From Thalassotalea sp. LPB0316 (GTDB taxonomy: Bacteria; Pseudomonadota; Gammaproteobacteria; Enterobacterales; Alteromonadaceae): a DNA stretch of 64,000 bases. The stretch covers positions 186,001 through 250,000 of the forward strand of contig NZ_CP062946.1 of the NCBI RefSeq assembly GCF_014898095.1. Direction: 5' to 3'. Below are positions 21,051-30,988 of this stretch, piece by piece; position 1 is the stretch's first letter; every line of letters begins with the position of its first letter. Under the pieces are notes generated by a model. It ran no database searches. It was given only the letters and a program-made list of their open reading frames with translations, and was not told the origin of the DNA. The position numbers and the translations under genes are program-made.

Positions 21051-22133
21051 CTAACGCAGTTTCAATGTTGCTAAGCCAACCAAGACCAGCATCAATGAGA
21101 CAATCCAAAAGCGCACGATAACTCGCGGCTCTGGCCATCCCTTTAATTCGTAATGGTGGTGTATAGGTGCCATCCTAAAAATACGTTGGCCACGCAGTTT
21201 GTATGAACCCACCTGTAAAATCACCGAGAGCGTTTCAATAACAAACACACCGCCCATAATAAATAACACCAACTCTTGGCGAACCAAGACCGCAATCACG
21301 CCCAATGTCGCGCCAAGTGCAAGTGAGCCAACATCGCCCATAAACACTTGAGCCGGATACGTGTTGAACCACAAAAAGCCTAAGCCCGCACCAACAATCG
21401 CAGTACAGACAACCACCAATTCAGAAGTCAGAGGAATATAAGGAATGTTCAAGTAAGCTGAAAAGTTAACGTTACCCGTTACATAAGCAAATACAGCAAA
21501 GGCACCTGCGACCAGTACAACAGGGACAATCGCTAAACCATCTAAGCCGTCGGTTAAGTTCACTGCATTACTCGTGCCGACAATGACAAAGTAAGTGAGT
21601 AGAATATAAAGCATGCCCAACTGGGGCATAACATCTTTAATAAATGGCAATAACAAGGCGGTTTCATTCGGATCTTGGGCCATCGCATACAAGAAAATCG
21701 CGGTGCCTAAACCGATAACGGTCTGCCAGAAGTACTTCCAACGAGCAATCAACCCCTTAGCATCTTTTCGAATGACTTTGCGGTAGTCGTCAACAAAGCC
21801 AATAACACCGAAGCTTACAACGACAAACAGCACGGTTAGTACGTAATAATTGCTTAAGTCGCCCCACAATAAAACGCTAAAGACAATGGCACCTAAAATC
21901 AGCAAGCCACCCATGGTTGGTGTACCCGATTTTGACAAGTGGCTTTCAGGGCCATCATCGCGTACGGTTTGGCCAATTTGCATTTTTTGTAATGCGCGAA
22001 TCAATTTGGGGCCAAAATACAGCGATACAGTTAACGCGGTTAACGTTGAAACGATCGCGCGAAACGTCAAATACGAGAAGACGTTAAAGCCCGAAAAGTA
22101 TTGTGTTAAGTATTCACCTAGCCAAAGTAGCAT
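21051..22133 (-). CDS. mraY: Phospho-MurNAc-pentapeptide transferase MraY
   Basis: Inner-membrane enzyme that transfers phospho-MurNAc-pentapeptide to undecaprenyl phosphate to make lipid I. It has ten predicted membrane spans and the family motifs [24 protein letters not shown] and [12 protein letters not shown]. The longest frame starts at 22166, but the ATG at 22133 is the better start: it gives 360 aa as in E. coli, opens MLLWLGEYL, has AAGGAG upstream, and forms a TAATG overlap with the murF stop. Confidence 0.95.
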   Translation of the reverse strand: MLLWLGEYLTQYFSGFNVFSYLTFRAIVSTLTALTVSLYFGPKLIRALQKMQIGQTVRDDGPESHLSKSGTPTMGGLLILGAIVFSVLLWGDLSNYYVLTVLFVVVSFGVIGFVDDYRKVIRKDAKGLIARWKYFWQTVIGLGTAIFLYAMAQDPNETALLLPFIKDVMPQLGMLYILLTYFVIVGTSNAVNLTDGLDGLAIVPVVLVAGAFAVFAYVTGNVNFSAYLNIPYIPLTSELVVVCTAIVGAGLGFLWFNTYPAQVFMGDVGSLALGATLGVIAVLVRQELVLFIMGGVFVIETLSVILQVGSYKLRGQRIFRMAPIHHHYELKGWPEPRVIVRFWIVSLMLVLVGLATLKLR

Positions 22134-23530
22134 TAGACGTGCTCCTTCGAAGTTGATGCTTGCCACTCAAGTACGTCTTGTACAACTAATTCCATGCGCG
22201 CACTGCGTGAACCTTTAACTAACACAGAAATACTTTGCTCCTCGTTTGATAAATATTGTTTTAATGACGCCATTAGCGACGCTCGATCATTAAAGTGAAA
22301 ACCGTTGTCACCAAATGCTTGGCTTGCTGATTGACTTAACACCCCTAAGGTAAATAAGCCGTCGATAGCCAATGATTTAGCAAAGGCACCTACTTCGTGG
22401 TGATATTGCCTTGCCTCTTGCCCCAGTTCTCCCATATCGCCTAATACCAGCACGCGTTTGCCCGGTAGATTAGCCAAGAGTTGGGTCGCCGCTTTTACCG
22501 ATTCGACATTGGCGTTATAGCTATCATCAATTAACTTGAAGCCTTTAGCTGGCGTGTGGACATTTAACCGGCCCTTTGCAGGCACCATATCGATCAAGCC
22601 TAAACGAATGTCATCGACACTCGCGCCAAATTGCAGTGCAATTGCCGCCGCCATTAGCGCGTTACAAACATTGTGCTTACCCGGAATTGGCAATTCGATA
22701 TAGCTTGCCCCTGTTGGTGTGTGTAATTTGAAGCTGGCACAGCCGTTATCATCGAGCACAACATCACTTGGATAAAAATCAGCAACGTCATTACATGAAA
22801 CTTTTAAGACGTTTTTATCGGTTAAACGCCACTGCCATTTACCGGCGTATGGCGTGTCTTGGTTATAAATTGCGATACCGCCTTCTTCTAAACCATCAAA
22901 AATTTCGCCTTTAGCTCGAGCAACACCACATAAATCACCAAATCCCTCTAAATGCGCAGCGGCGATATTGTTGATCACGGCGACATCTGGCTTGGTCAAA
23001 TTTGTGGTGTAGGCGATTTCACCTAAATGATTTGCCCCTAACTCGATGACCGCATAATCATGGCTAGGGTCTAAGCGCATCAAGGTCAGCGGCACACCAA
23101 TATCGTTATTAAAATTGCCGTTAGTCGCTAACACATTGCCAAGACGAGATAAAATGGCATAGACCATTTCTTTAACCGTGGTTTTTCCGCTGCTACCGGT
23201 AATAGCGACAGTTTTAGGGGCGACTTGTGCTTTGATGTAAGCACCTATTTTGCCAAGCGCGATGCGGGTATCTTCAACTACAACTTGAGCGATATCGATT
23301 GCTTGCTCTTCGCTGACGATTACCGCTTGGCAACCTTTTTCTAAAGCTTGCTGACAAAATTTGTGGCCATCAAAGTTTGGCCCTTTTAAGGCTAAAAAGA
23401 CGTCGTCTTGAGCAAGCTCACGAGAATCGGTAACAATCGAATTAATCGTCGCTAGTTGGCAATCTTTATTCGCCGCGATTACCCGACCTTCAGTAATTTG
23501 CCCAAGGGTGGCTAAAGATAATGGGATCAT
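22133..23530 (-). CDS. murF: UDP-MurNAc-tripeptide--D-Ala-D-Ala ligase MurF
   Basis: Mur ligase that adds D-Ala-D-Ala to complete the pentapeptide. The 465-aa protein has the MurF opening, [17 protein letters not shown]-loop [13 protein letters not shown] near 110-122, and [14 protein letters not shown], a MurF signature. It overlaps murE by 4 nt and mraY by 1 nt. Confidence 0.96.
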   Translation of the reverse strand: MIPLSLATLGQITEGRVIAANKDCQLATINSIVTDSRELAQDDVFLALKGPNFDGHKFCQQALEKGCQAVIVSEEQAIDIAQVVVEDTRIALGKIGAYIKAQVAPKTVAITGSSGKTTVKEMVYAILSRLGNVLATNGNFNNDIGVPLTLMRLDPSHDYAVIELGANHLGEIAYTTNLTKPDVAVINNIAAAHLEGFGDLCGVARAKGEIFDGLEEGGIAIYNQDTPYAGKWQWRLTDKNVLKVSCNDVADFYPSDVVLDDNGCASFKLHTPTGASYIELPIPGKHNVCNALMAAAIALQFGASVDDIRLGLIDMVPAKGRLNVHTPAKGFKLIDDSYNANVESVKAATQLLANLPGKRVLVLGDMGELGQEARQYHHEVGAFAKSLAIDGLFTLGVLSQSASQAFGDNGFHFNDRASLMASLKQYLSNEEQSISVLVKGSRSARMELVVQDVLEWQASTSKEHV

Positions 23531-25071
23531 AAATTAGCTCCAATAATCGTGTTACTATTTGTGTAGTAACTACTGACTAGCTGACGTTCGTTGTAATCAA
23601 TTTTTTGCTCGCCAATAATGATGTAATCTTCATGGCCTTTACCTGCCAACAACACCATATCACCTTCGCTTGCATGGCTAATTACTGTGTTAACGGCTTG
23701 TTTTCTATCAAGCACGACTCTGGCTTTTTCAGGTTGTTGTAAACCTTGTAAGATATCAGCGACGATCATCTCTGGCGCTTCTGTTCTCGGGTTATCATTG
23801 GTGATGATGAGGCAATCTGCGTTTTGCTCTGCCACTCGCCCCATTTCAGGACGCTTACCTTTATCGCGATCACCACCACAACCAAACACCACATGCAATT
23901 TACCCTGACAATGGGCACGACAAGCAACTAACGCTTTCTCTAATGCATCAGGTGTATGGGCGTAATCAACCACCGCAGAGGGCTTACCAACTTGAGCAAA
24001 CAACTCCATGCGGCCATCGATTGGCTGAATTTTTTCAACGGCTCCGATAATGGTTGGCAAGTCAAAACCAAGTGCTTGAGCACTCGCCATCGCCGCTAAT
24101 AAGTTCTCGATATTAAATCGACCGATAAGCGGTGAATTAATTTGATGACGCTCAGTGGGTGTATGCAGCTCAAAACGCGTACCGGCATCATGACATCTAA
24201 TATTGGTTGCGTAGAAATAATCGCGATGTTGCGTTATCTCAATGCCACAACCATAAACAATCACTGGCTGTGTTAGCGCTTCACTGAGCCACTCTTTGAT
24301 AAACTCATCATCGCCATTTACCACGGCGGTTTGCTTTTCATCGCCGCTAAATATCGCGAGTTTTGCCGCGCCGTAAGCTGCCATCGTTTGGTGATAATCT
24401 AAGTGATCTCGTGATAAATTGGTGAATACGGCAACGTCAAATAAATCGTTTTTAACCCGTTTTTGTTCAAGTGCGTGTGATGAGACTTCCATCGCAACAT
24501 GGCTTAATGACTGATGCGCAAACTTAGCTAACAGCCCCATCAATTCTGTAGCACCGGGCGTAGTATTTAAAATCGGTGAAAGTGTTGGTAATACGCCAGC
24601 GCCGTTGGTGCCAATAACTGCACAGGCTGACGTTTGCTGACACAAATCGATGAGTTGCGCGAGAATTTGGCTAGTGCTGGTTTTGCCATTAGTACCGGTA
24701 ATACCAACAATCTTTAACGACTGTTGTGGCATTTGATAATAGTGTTGGCAAAGCTCAAATAACTGCTCGTTCAATTGATAAAACTGCACCACTAAGGTGC
24801 TTTTCCCTGCAACTGTTTTTGCTAACACTTGGCCGTGTAATTGTTGACTTTGACACTCAGCAATCACTAATTTAGCGCCCAACTCAATGGCATTATCAAT
24901 GTATTGGCGGCCATCTAAAGTACTACCAATAACCGCGCAGAATACGTCGTTTTCGTTAAGCACGCGAGTATCATTCACTAGTGCATTGGTTTGGCCTATA
25001 TTTTCCAGTTCAGTCGCTTCAATACCAAAACTAGCTAGCGTTTGGCTAATGTTATAAACAGGGTTAAGCAT
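23527..25071 (-). CDS. murE: UDP-MurNAc-dipeptide--meso-diaminopimelate ligase MurE
   Basis: Mur ligase that adds meso-diaminopimelate. P-loop ITGTNGKTSTSQ and the DAP-specificity motif DNPR (in ITNDNPRTEAPE) are present, so the wall is the usual DAP type. The open frame runs to 25140, but the ATG at 25071 sits right after a strong GGAGGTGG and overlaps the ftsI stop by 8 nt. It gives 514 aa, close to the family length. Confidence 0.95.
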   Translation of the reverse strand: MLNPVYNISQTLASFGIEATELENIGQTNALVNDTRVLNENDVFCAVIGSTLDGRQYIDNAIELGAKLVIAECQSQQLHGQVLAKTVAGKSTLVVQFYQLNEQLFELCQHYYQMPQQSLKIVGITGTNGKTSTSQILAQLIDLCQQTSACAVIGTNGAGVLPTLSPILNTTPGATELMGLLAKFAHQSLSHVAMEVSSHALEQKRVKNDLFDVAVFTNLSRDHLDYHQTMAAYGAAKLAIFSGDEKQTAVVNGDDEFIKEWLSEALTQPVIVYGCGIEITQHRDYFYATNIRCHDAGTRFELHTPTERHQINSPLIGRFNIENLLAAMASAQALGFDLPTIIGAVEKIQPIDGRMELFAQVGKPSAVVDYAHTPDALEKALVACRAHCQGKLHVVFGCGGDRDKGKRPEMGRVAEQNADCLIITNDNPRTEAPEMIVADILQGLQQPEKARVVLDRKQAVNTVISHASEGDMVLLAGKGHEDYIIIGEQKIDYNERQLVSSYYTNSNTIIGANL

Positions 25072-26812
25072 TGCCACCTCCCCTGATTTGTTTTGCCTGT
25101 TTGGCTTCAACAATACGGGTGTGAGCATCAGGCTCAACATTTAATACTTGTAATGCACCTTTCATTACACGAGAAAATACTGGGGCAGCAATTTCGCCGC
25201 CGTGGTACAAATCACCACCGGGTTCGTTAATGACGACAACAACAGCAAGTTCTGGATTTGAAATCGGCGCAACCCCAGCAAATAAGCCAACATAATCGTT
25301 ACCATAACCACCTGGTACAGCCTTAATCGCCGTCCCCGTTTTTCCGCCTACGCGATAACCATCGACTGCCGCTCGGCTTGCACCACCTTCGGTCACAACG
25401 CCTTCAAGTAGCGACACGATATATTTTGCTTGTGCTTCACCAAAAATGCGCTGACCTTGTGGCACTTCATCTGACTTTAAGATCCGCAGTGGAATTTTCA
25501 CCCCGCCATTGGCTAACGTCGCGTAAAAGCGCGCGAGCTGTAATGGACTAATCGCAAGGCCGTAGCCCCACGATAACGTTGCTAATTCGTACTGAGACCA
25601 ACGCGAGCGAGATGACATCATCCCCATCGTTTCACCGACCAATCCAGTACCTGTATCTTCGGCAAAGCCGGCATCAAAAAAGCGGTCTAATAAAAACTCT
25701 TTGGGTACCGACAAAGCTAACTTTGTGGTACCCATGTTTGATGATGTGACTAAGATGTCTTGGAGCGAGAGTTTGCCCCGATTTATCGGGTCGCTGACTC
25801 GTCTACCACCTAGCCTCATCCATCCGGGGCTGGTATCTATCACCGTGGATTGTTCCGCAGTACCAAACTCTAGTGCGGTGAGCATCGAAAGTGGCTTCAT
25901 GGTGGAGCCGGGCTCATAAACATCGGTGATCGCCCGATTTCTAAATCGGTGGATCGCGGTATTCTTGCGATTATTTGGGTTAAACGAAGGGCTATTGGCC
26001 AATGCTAAAATTTCACCGGAATGAACATTAACCACCACAACAGAGCCAGAGGTTGCTTTAAATGCGCGCACTGCACCTTTTAATTCTTTGTAGGCGAGTG
26101 CTTGAATACGTTGATCAATACTCAACTCAACATTTTGCGGTGGCGTCGCTTCTTCAACCGATAAAATTTCAACTTTACGACCTTTGGCATCTTTGCGAAA
26201 ACGCTTAGAACCGCTAGTGCCGGTTAATTTGTCGTCGTATAAACGCTCAATCCCCTCAATACCTTTATCATCAACATTGGTAAAACCGACAATATGGGCA
26301 CTGATCTCGCCAGCCGGATAAAAGCGTTTTGATTCTTTGCGCAGGTGAATACCCGGAATTTTCAGCTGTTTGATGTAATCAGCCATTGCCGGAGAAACTT
26401 GACGTTCAACATATAAGAAGCGCTTGTTTGGATTTTTGCCAATGCGAGCGGTTAACTCTTTGACATCTTTACCTAGCACATCAGCTAATGCTTGCCAGTG
26501 TTTTTCCATCGCAAAAGCGTTATTTTCCATCACGATTTTAGGATCGGCCCACACCGTTTCAACCGGCACACTTACCGCTAATTCATCACCATTGCGATCA
26601 ACAATTGAACCGCGCTGAACATCTAATTCGGCGATGCGTTTAGAGCGACGGTCACCTTGTTTTTTTAGCATGTCAGGTTCAATCACCTGAATATAGGCAC
26701 TGCGAGCAGCTAAAACCAAATAAACGAGCAAAATAACAGCCGCCACAACGTAAAAACGCCATGGAGCCGTATTGGGTTTAAGCTGCTTATTCTTTTTAGC
26801 TACCTTATTCAT
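25064..26812 (-). CDS. ftsI: Septal transpeptidase FtsI (PBP3)
   Basis: Class B penicillin-binding protein that crosslinks septal peptidoglycan as partner of FtsW. The 582-aa protein has an N-terminal membrane anchor (about residues 20-40), the RGSIVDRNGDELAVS pedestal motif, and the three penicillin-binding motifs: S303-TMK, S357-SN and KTGTA. E. coli PBP3 has its serine at 307. It overlaps ftsL by 4 nt and murE by 8 nt. The tail is rich in basic residues, as in other FtsI proteins that lose a C-terminal peptide. Confidence 0.97.
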   Translation of the reverse strand: MNKVAKKNKQLKPNTAPWRFYVVAAVILLVYLVLAARSAYIQVIEPDMLKKQGDRRSKRIAELDVQRGSIVDRNGDELAVSVPVETVWADPKIVMENNAFAMEKHWQALADVLGKDVKELTARIGKNPNKRFLYVERQVSPAMADYIKQLKIPGIHLRKESKRFYPAGEISAHIVGFTNVDDKGIEGIERLYDDKLTGTSGSKRFRKDAKGRKVEILSVEEATPPQNVELSIDQRIQALAYKELKGAVRAFKATSGSVVVVNVHSGEILALANSPSFNPNNRKNTAIHRFRNRAITDVYEPGSTMKPLSMLTALEFGTAEQSTVIDTSPGWMRLGGRRVSDPINRGKLSLQDILVTSSNMGTTKLALSVPKEFLLDRFFDAGFAEDTGTGLVGETMGMMSSRSRWSQYELATLSWGYGLAISPLQLARFYATLANGGVKIPLRILKSDEVPQGQRIFGEAQAKYIVSLLEGVVTEGGASRAAVDGYRVGGKTGTAIKAVPGGYGNDYVGLFAGVAPISNPELAVVVVINEPGGDLYHGGEIAAPVFSRVMKGALQVLNVEPDAHTRIVEAKQAKQIRGGGNA

Positions 26813-27123
26813 GGTAATCTTATAATGACTTCCGATGCGGCACTTGGCCTTTTCATATTTAGTAATTTCGACGCTTTACTCTCAATTGCACTGTGCTCTG
26901 CCAGTGAATTTTGCTCTAACAACAAGTTGCGCCATTCAATATCTAATTCGTCTCGCTCAGTGAGCAATATTTCTAGTTCACTCGTGGTTAAGCGATTTAG
27001 GTGCGTGGTATAAATCACCGAAAACGCCGACAACACAACCAAAAGTAATAAAGCATAAGTAAAAATATGGTGTTGAATGTCTTGCCAAATATCATTGACA
27101 AGCACCACCTTTTTACCCGCCAT
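26809..27123 (-). CDS. ftsL: Cell division protein FtsL
   Basis: Small bitopic divisome protein that forms the FtsQLB complex. The 104-aa protein has one membrane span (about residues 19-40) and a periplasmic leucine-zipper coiled coil (about 44-85) with LLEQNSLAEHSAIE and the constriction-control region. The position between rsmH and ftsI is diagnostic for this poorly conserved family. Confidence 0.92.
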   Translation of the reverse strand: MAGKKVVLVNDIWQDIQHHIFTYALLLLVVLSAFSVIYTTHLNRLTTSELEILLTERDELDIEWRNLLLEQNSLAEHSAIESKASKLLNMKRPSAASEVIIRLP

Positions 27124-27125
27124 AA

Positions 27126-28067
27126 CTAATCGGCTAACCTTTTAGCAACACGTAATACTGAGCTACGCGAGCGAACATTGTTTTCTACTTCAGCCTTGCT
27201 TGGCTTAGCTTTACGGCCAACGAGCTCAAGCTTTTTCCCTTTTTGTAACTCCGCCTCCAAAATAGGCATACCGCGCGGGGCTTGCTTGCCTTGCGAATGT
27301 TTTTTCATAAACTGCTTAACTAGGCGATCCTCTAATGAGTGAAAGCTGATCACTACTAATCGACCATTTTCCGCTAATACTGCTAGCGAGGCATTGAGCA
27401 CGTTTTCAATTTGCTCTAATTCAGAGTTGATATACATGCGAATCGCTTGAAAACTGCGGGTTGCAGGGTGTTTTTTAATTTCTTTTTGCGGCGCCGCTGT
27501 GGCGATAATTTTGGCTAGCTGCCCCGTACGCGTAATCGGCGCTTCTTCACGAGCTTCAACAATTGCGTTAGCGATCCGCCAACCGAGCTTTTCTTCACCA
27601 AAGGTTTTTAACACCCAGCTGATATCTTCAACATCGGCTTTTGCCAACCACTCTTCGGCCGTTTGCCCTTTCGAGGTATCCATGCGCATATCAAGCGGAC
27701 CATCTTTCATGAAACTAAAGCCGCGCTCAGGATCGTCAAGTTGAGGTGATGAAACACCTAAATCAAGTAATACGCCGTCAATCTTTTTGGTGATATCGTG
27801 CTTTTGCGCGATCACTTCTAGCGCAGAAAAGCCTTCATGCTCAATGGTAAAACGCGAATCGTCAGCAAACTTTTTCGCTGCTTCAATCGCTGTTGGGTCT
27901 CGATCAATAGCAATCAAACGACCATTTTCGCCTAGGCGAGATAAAATTAGGCCAGAATGTCCGCCTCGACCAAAAGTACAGTCGATATAGCAACCATCAG
28001 GTTTGATCGCTAGCGCGTCTACCGCTTCATCTAGAAGTACGGATATGTGTTTATATTCTGTCGACAT
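27126..28067 (-). CDS. rsmH: 16S rRNA (cytosine1402-N4)-methyltransferase RsmH
   Basis: SAM-dependent methyltransferase that N4-methylates C1402 in the ribosomal P site. The 313-aa protein opens with [15 protein letters not shown], followed by the SAM motif [34 protein letters not shown] and [16 protein letters not shown], all RsmH hallmarks. It starts 9 nt after mraZ. Confidence 0.97.
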   Translation of the reverse strand: MSTEYKHISVLLDEAVDALAIKPDGCYIDCTFGRGGHSGLILSRLGENGRLIAIDRDPTAIEAAKKFADDSRFTIEHEGFSALEVIAQKHDITKKIDGVLLDLGVSSPQLDDPERGFSFMKDGPLDMRMDTSKGQTAEEWLAKADVEDISWVLKTFGEEKLGWRIANAIVEAREEAPITRTGQLAKIIATAAPQKEIKKHPATRSFQAIRMYINSELEQIENVLNASLAVLAENGRLVVISFHSLEDRLVKQFMKKHSQGKQAPRGMPILEAELQKGKKLELVGRKAKPSKAEVENNVRSRSSVLRVAKRLAD

Positions 28068-28076
28068 AAGCCTAAT

Positions 28077-28535
28077 TTACAGTGATAAATCGAGTAAGCG
28101 TTCAGTGAGTTCAATTTCACCTGATTGGATCTTGCTAATGCCTTCTTGCATTTGTGCTTGCCAAGCAGACTCACTCCAAATTTCAAATTTCTTTAACTGA
28201 CCAACTAACATCACGCTTTTTTCTAAACTCGCGTGTTTGCGCAACGGACCATTGATTAACAAACGCCCGTTTTTATCCATCTCGCAATCCGAAGCATTAC
28301 CTAACAACACCTGTTGAAGTAATCTTTCCTGTGGATTCATGCTTGATAAGTTGCACAGTTTTAATTCTATTTCTTCCCATTCAGGAAGTGGATAAAGCAG
28401 TAAACACGGATGCTGAATATCGACGGTACACACCATTTTTCCTTGGCAATCAGCCACAAGCTCTTCGCGATACTTGGTTGGTATCGTGATCCTGCTTTTG
28501 CTGTCGAGCGTTATCGCGCTAGTGCCTCTAAACAT
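28077..28535 (-). CDS. mraZ: Transcriptional regulator MraZ
   Basis: DNA-binding repressor of the dcw cluster in E. coli. It is a dodecameric ring protein with two SpoVT/AbrB-like domains. The 152-aa sequence starts FRGTSAITLDSKSRITIPTKYRE and has the second repeat near NASDCEMDKNGRLLINGPLRKHA. It is the first gene of the cluster. Three direct GTGGG/A repeats at 10-bp spacing lie just upstream, the expected autoregulatory site. Confidence 0.96.
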   Translation of the reverse strand: MFRGTSAITLDSKSRITIPTKYREELVADCQGKMVCTVDIQHPCLLLYPLPEWEEIELKLCNLSSMNPQERLLQQVLLGNASDCEMDKNGRLLINGPLRKHASLEKSVMLVGQLKKFEIWSESAWQAQMQEGISKIQSGEIELTERLLDLSL

Positions 28536-28565
28536 AATGATGATTTTTTGTTCGATCTATTAAGA

Positions 28566-28590
28566 TCCACATTTTTCCACTTTTTCCCAC
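28566..28590 (-). promoter_or_regulatory. Candidate MraZ operator: three 10-bp-spaced direct repeats
   Basis: On the minus strand GTGGG, GTGGA and GTGGA occur at exact 10-bp steps (plus-strand CCCAC at 28586, TCCAC at 28576 and 28566), 30-55 nt upstream of mraZ. E. coli MraZ is known to bind TGGGN direct repeats with this periodicity upstream of its own gene, so this is probably the autorepression operator of the dcw cluster. Confidence 0.75.
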
Positions 28591-28613
28591 ATTGATACAG
28601 TTTAGTGAGATAA

Positions 28614-28947
28614 GCAAAGCTATGTCAAGCAAAGATTTGGGAAAAAATACTTAATGATCTTCAGCAAAATTAAGGGATTCAAGGAAGTTTATGAATTTGT
28701 GGAGTTTTGTGGATCATATTGCCAAAACATCGAAATAATTAACCATAAAACTTAAGGTGAAAACAGCAATGTGGCACAACCAATAACAAGACAAACTCAC
28801 CTTAGCCACATATGTGTCTATAAACATTCGCGCTTATTTGCTCAAAAATAGCGCACTGGGAAGAGTCACTACTAGCGGTTATTTTACTACGTTTAGGATA
28901 AGGTATCAGCAGTTATTTTTACTGCGTAAAACTGAAAAAACAAAAAA
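28614..28947. other. Gene-free region upstream of mraZ
   Basis: About 330 nt without a supported gene. It presumably holds the distal mraZ promoter region. A second pair of GTGGA direct repeats with 10-bp spacing lies at 28699-28713 on the opposite strand to the operator above. A CACATATGTG palindrome is near 28806. I see no RNA gene. Confidence 0.5.
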
Positions 28948-28972
28948 TCACGATGCATCATCTGCATCGTGA
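28941..28972 (-). terminator. Terminator of the 29001-29765 gene
   Basis: Perfect 10-bp stem TCACGATGCA (28948-28957) / TGCATCGTGA (28963-28972) with a 5-nt loop. On the minus strand it is followed by TTTTTTG. It stands 28 nt after the stop codon. Confidence 0.85.
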
Positions 28973-29000
28973 CTTTACCATTAAAAAGCGAGCTAATGGT

Positions 29001-29765
29001 CTAATGACCTGGCTCAACCACAATCCGCAACCCCATAGTGTAATTGGTCTTGTGATCGTTAAACTCTGCACCAACACCAAATTGGACACCGAATTTATCC
29101 GACAACTCGTAATGGACTTGCGGCATGATCAACAATGACCATTTATCGCGATCATGCCACGCTAAGTCATTCTCCAAACCTAGCGTCATGCGATCATTAA
29201 CTTGATAAAACAAGGTGTAGTTGATAATCGCTTCCAATGATTGCTCAGCGTCGTCGCCAGTGCTATAACGCGCACCTGTCATCATCATTGCCGAGTAATT
29301 TTTATCGTAGACGAAACCGCTCAAATAAAGCGCCGTCCATTCAGTAAGATCTTCGTGGCGAAATTCCTCAGCAATAAACTGCCAACCATCAATGTAATTT
29401 GAAGCATCGCCAAATAATGGATTTTCAAAAGTGTACTGTACCGCAAACTTATAGGCTTCCAGCTTGCGACCTTCAAACGGCAATTCAAATTCGACAGCCA
29501 AGCCATCAACAACGGCTATTTCAACCTCTGGCGCCCACTCTACGTCACGATCAGACGTATTGTTTAAGGCAAATTCGCCTAACGTATTGATTTCAAATTC
29601 ACCTTGTTTGGCACCTAGACCTCGAACCAAATCAAAAACCATAGGTTCTGGGATCGGTAGCGCTTCACGTGCTGATACTGAAAAGCTCGTACTAAGCGCA
29701 CATGATAGAAATGCAGTAGCCATGATGGCAGATCTAGACGTTGAAAAAGTAAGGACGTTTTTCAT
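29001..29765 (-). CDS. Secreted, probably outer-membrane beta-barrel protein, unknown function
   Basis: 254-aa protein with a signal peptide (hydrophobic stretch about residues 13-30, cut probably after SVSA). It then shows alternating hydrophobic/polar strands rich in aromatic residues and Gly (GLENDLAWH, LLIMPQVHYELS, FGVQFGVGAEFND), the pattern of a small outer-membrane barrel. The C terminus, IVVEPGH, lacks the usual terminal aromatic residue. Single-gene unit with its own terminator. I cannot assign a named family with confidence; a 'transporter'-type barrel is possible. Confidence 0.55.
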   Translation of the reverse strand: MKNVLTFSTSRSAIMATAFLSCALSTSFSVSAREALPIPEPMVFDLVRGLGAKQGEFEINTLGEFALNNTSDRDVEWAPEVEIAVVDGLAVEFELPFEGRKLEAYKFAVQYTFENPLFGDASNYIDGWQFIAEEFRHEDLTEWTALYLSGFVYDKNYSAMMMTGARYSTGDDAEQSLEAIINYTLFYQVNDRMTLGLENDLAWHDRDKWSLLIMPQVHYELSDKFGVQFGVGAEFNDHKTNYTMGLRIVVEPGH

Positions 29766-29942
29766 CTTTGTTTTAATTAAAGTATGGTGAGTTTGGATTA
29801 ATTATAACAAGCATCATAGAAAGCACGATGTAAAAGCTGGTAGTTTTTAAGTTTAAAAATGTAACCATTTGCGATACCCGAACAACGCAAAAACGCTAAA
29901 AACCGATAATTACCGATTTTTATACTGTCCTTAGCAATGACT

Positions 29943-30986
29943 TTACTGAAACAAAATATAGTCGTGTGGCAAAATATTGAGTTGTACTCGTTGGCCGACA
30001 CTAAATGCTTGGTCACTATAGACGCTTAATTGATAGTTGTGCTCAGATGACTGCGGTGTTACTAAGTAATGATAGCCTTGCTCGGTGACATTGATATGAT
30101 GAATCACCGATTCGCCGTGCTCATCAGCATCGATTTCAAGGTGTTGTGGCTTCACCAATAACTGCATTTTATTGCTATTGCCTAGCTCCTTGCCATTAAC
30201 AGACAGTAAACCTATTGGTGTGTCTAATTGATCTTGATACAAGGTCGTTGTTAACCAAGAGCCGAGTTGCAAAAAGTCAGCGACTTGCCATGAATTAGGT
30301 TGTTGGCAAACCGCGAGCGGCTGACCAAACTGCAAAATATTGCCTTGATGCATCACGGCAATTTTATCGGCAAAAGTAAACACTTCATCTTTGTTATGGG
30401 TAACAAATATCGCGGTCATGTTGAGCGACTTGAGCAATTGACGTAACTCAATCATTAATTCATTGCGCAGGCGAGCATCAATATTTGAAAACGGCTCATC
30501 GAGTAACAATAGTTTAGGCTCAGGTGCTAGTGCTCGAGCTATCGCTACCCGTTGTTGTTGTCCGCCAGATAACTGATGCGGGAATCGCTGTTCAAACCCG
30601 TCAAGTTTTAGCAATTGCACTAGCTTAGTTACTTTTTCATTTTGCGTCACTTGACTAAACCGACCAATGCCATAAGCAATATTCTGTGCCACTGTCATGT
30701 GCGGAAACAAAGCGTAATCTTGGAAAATCACACCAATATGGCGCTTTTCAGGTGCTAGCATGGCAGAAGAACTCATCACGGGTAACTCTTCAATAGCAAT
30801 TTGCCCTTTACTTGGTGTAATGAAACCCGCTAGTGTATTTAACAGGGTTGTTTTACCGCAGCCGCTTGGCCCGACTAAACCTAAAATCTCACCAGCATGC
30901 AGTGAAAAAGCCACCTGATTTAAAATTTTCTTGTTGCCTAATTCAACGTCCAATGCGTCTACGACAATAATAGGTTGCGATTGCAC
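29943..30986 (-). CDS. fbpC: Iron(III) ABC transporter ATP-binding protein (FbpC-like)
   Basis: ATPase of a ferric-iron import system. The 347-aa protein has Walker A GPSGCGKTT at 39-47, the signature LSGGQQQRVAIARAL, Walker B LLLLDEPFSNID, and a C-terminal TOBE-like regulatory region (about 240-347). The length and TOBE domain fit the FbpC/PotA group. It is last in the fbpA-fbpB-fbpC order, 2 nt after the permease. Neighbouring FbpA gives the iron assignment. Confidence 0.9.
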   Translation of the reverse strand: MQSQPIIVVDALDVELGNKKILNQVAFSLHAGEILGLVGPSGCGKTTLLNTLAGFITPSKGQIAIEELPVMSSSAMLAPEKRHIGVIFQDYALFPHMTVAQNIAYGIGRFSQVTQNEKVTKLVQLLKLDGFEQRFPHQLSGGQQQRVAIARALAPEPKLLLLDEPFSNIDARLRNELMIELRQLLKSLNMTAIFVTHNKDEVFTFADKIAVMHQGNILQFGQPLAVCQQPNSWQVADFLQLGSWLTTTLYQDQLDTPIGLLSVNGKELGNSNKMQLLVKPQHLEIDADEHGESVIHHINVTEQGYHYLVTPQSSEHNYQLSVYSDQAFSVGQRVQLNILPHDYILFQ

Positions 30987-30988
30987 CG

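Noticed and set aside
28771..28786. TGGCACA on the plus strand upstream of the mraZ region as a sigma-54 promoter
   Set aside because: The -12 element is absent (ATAA in place of TTGC) and no plus-strand gene follows.
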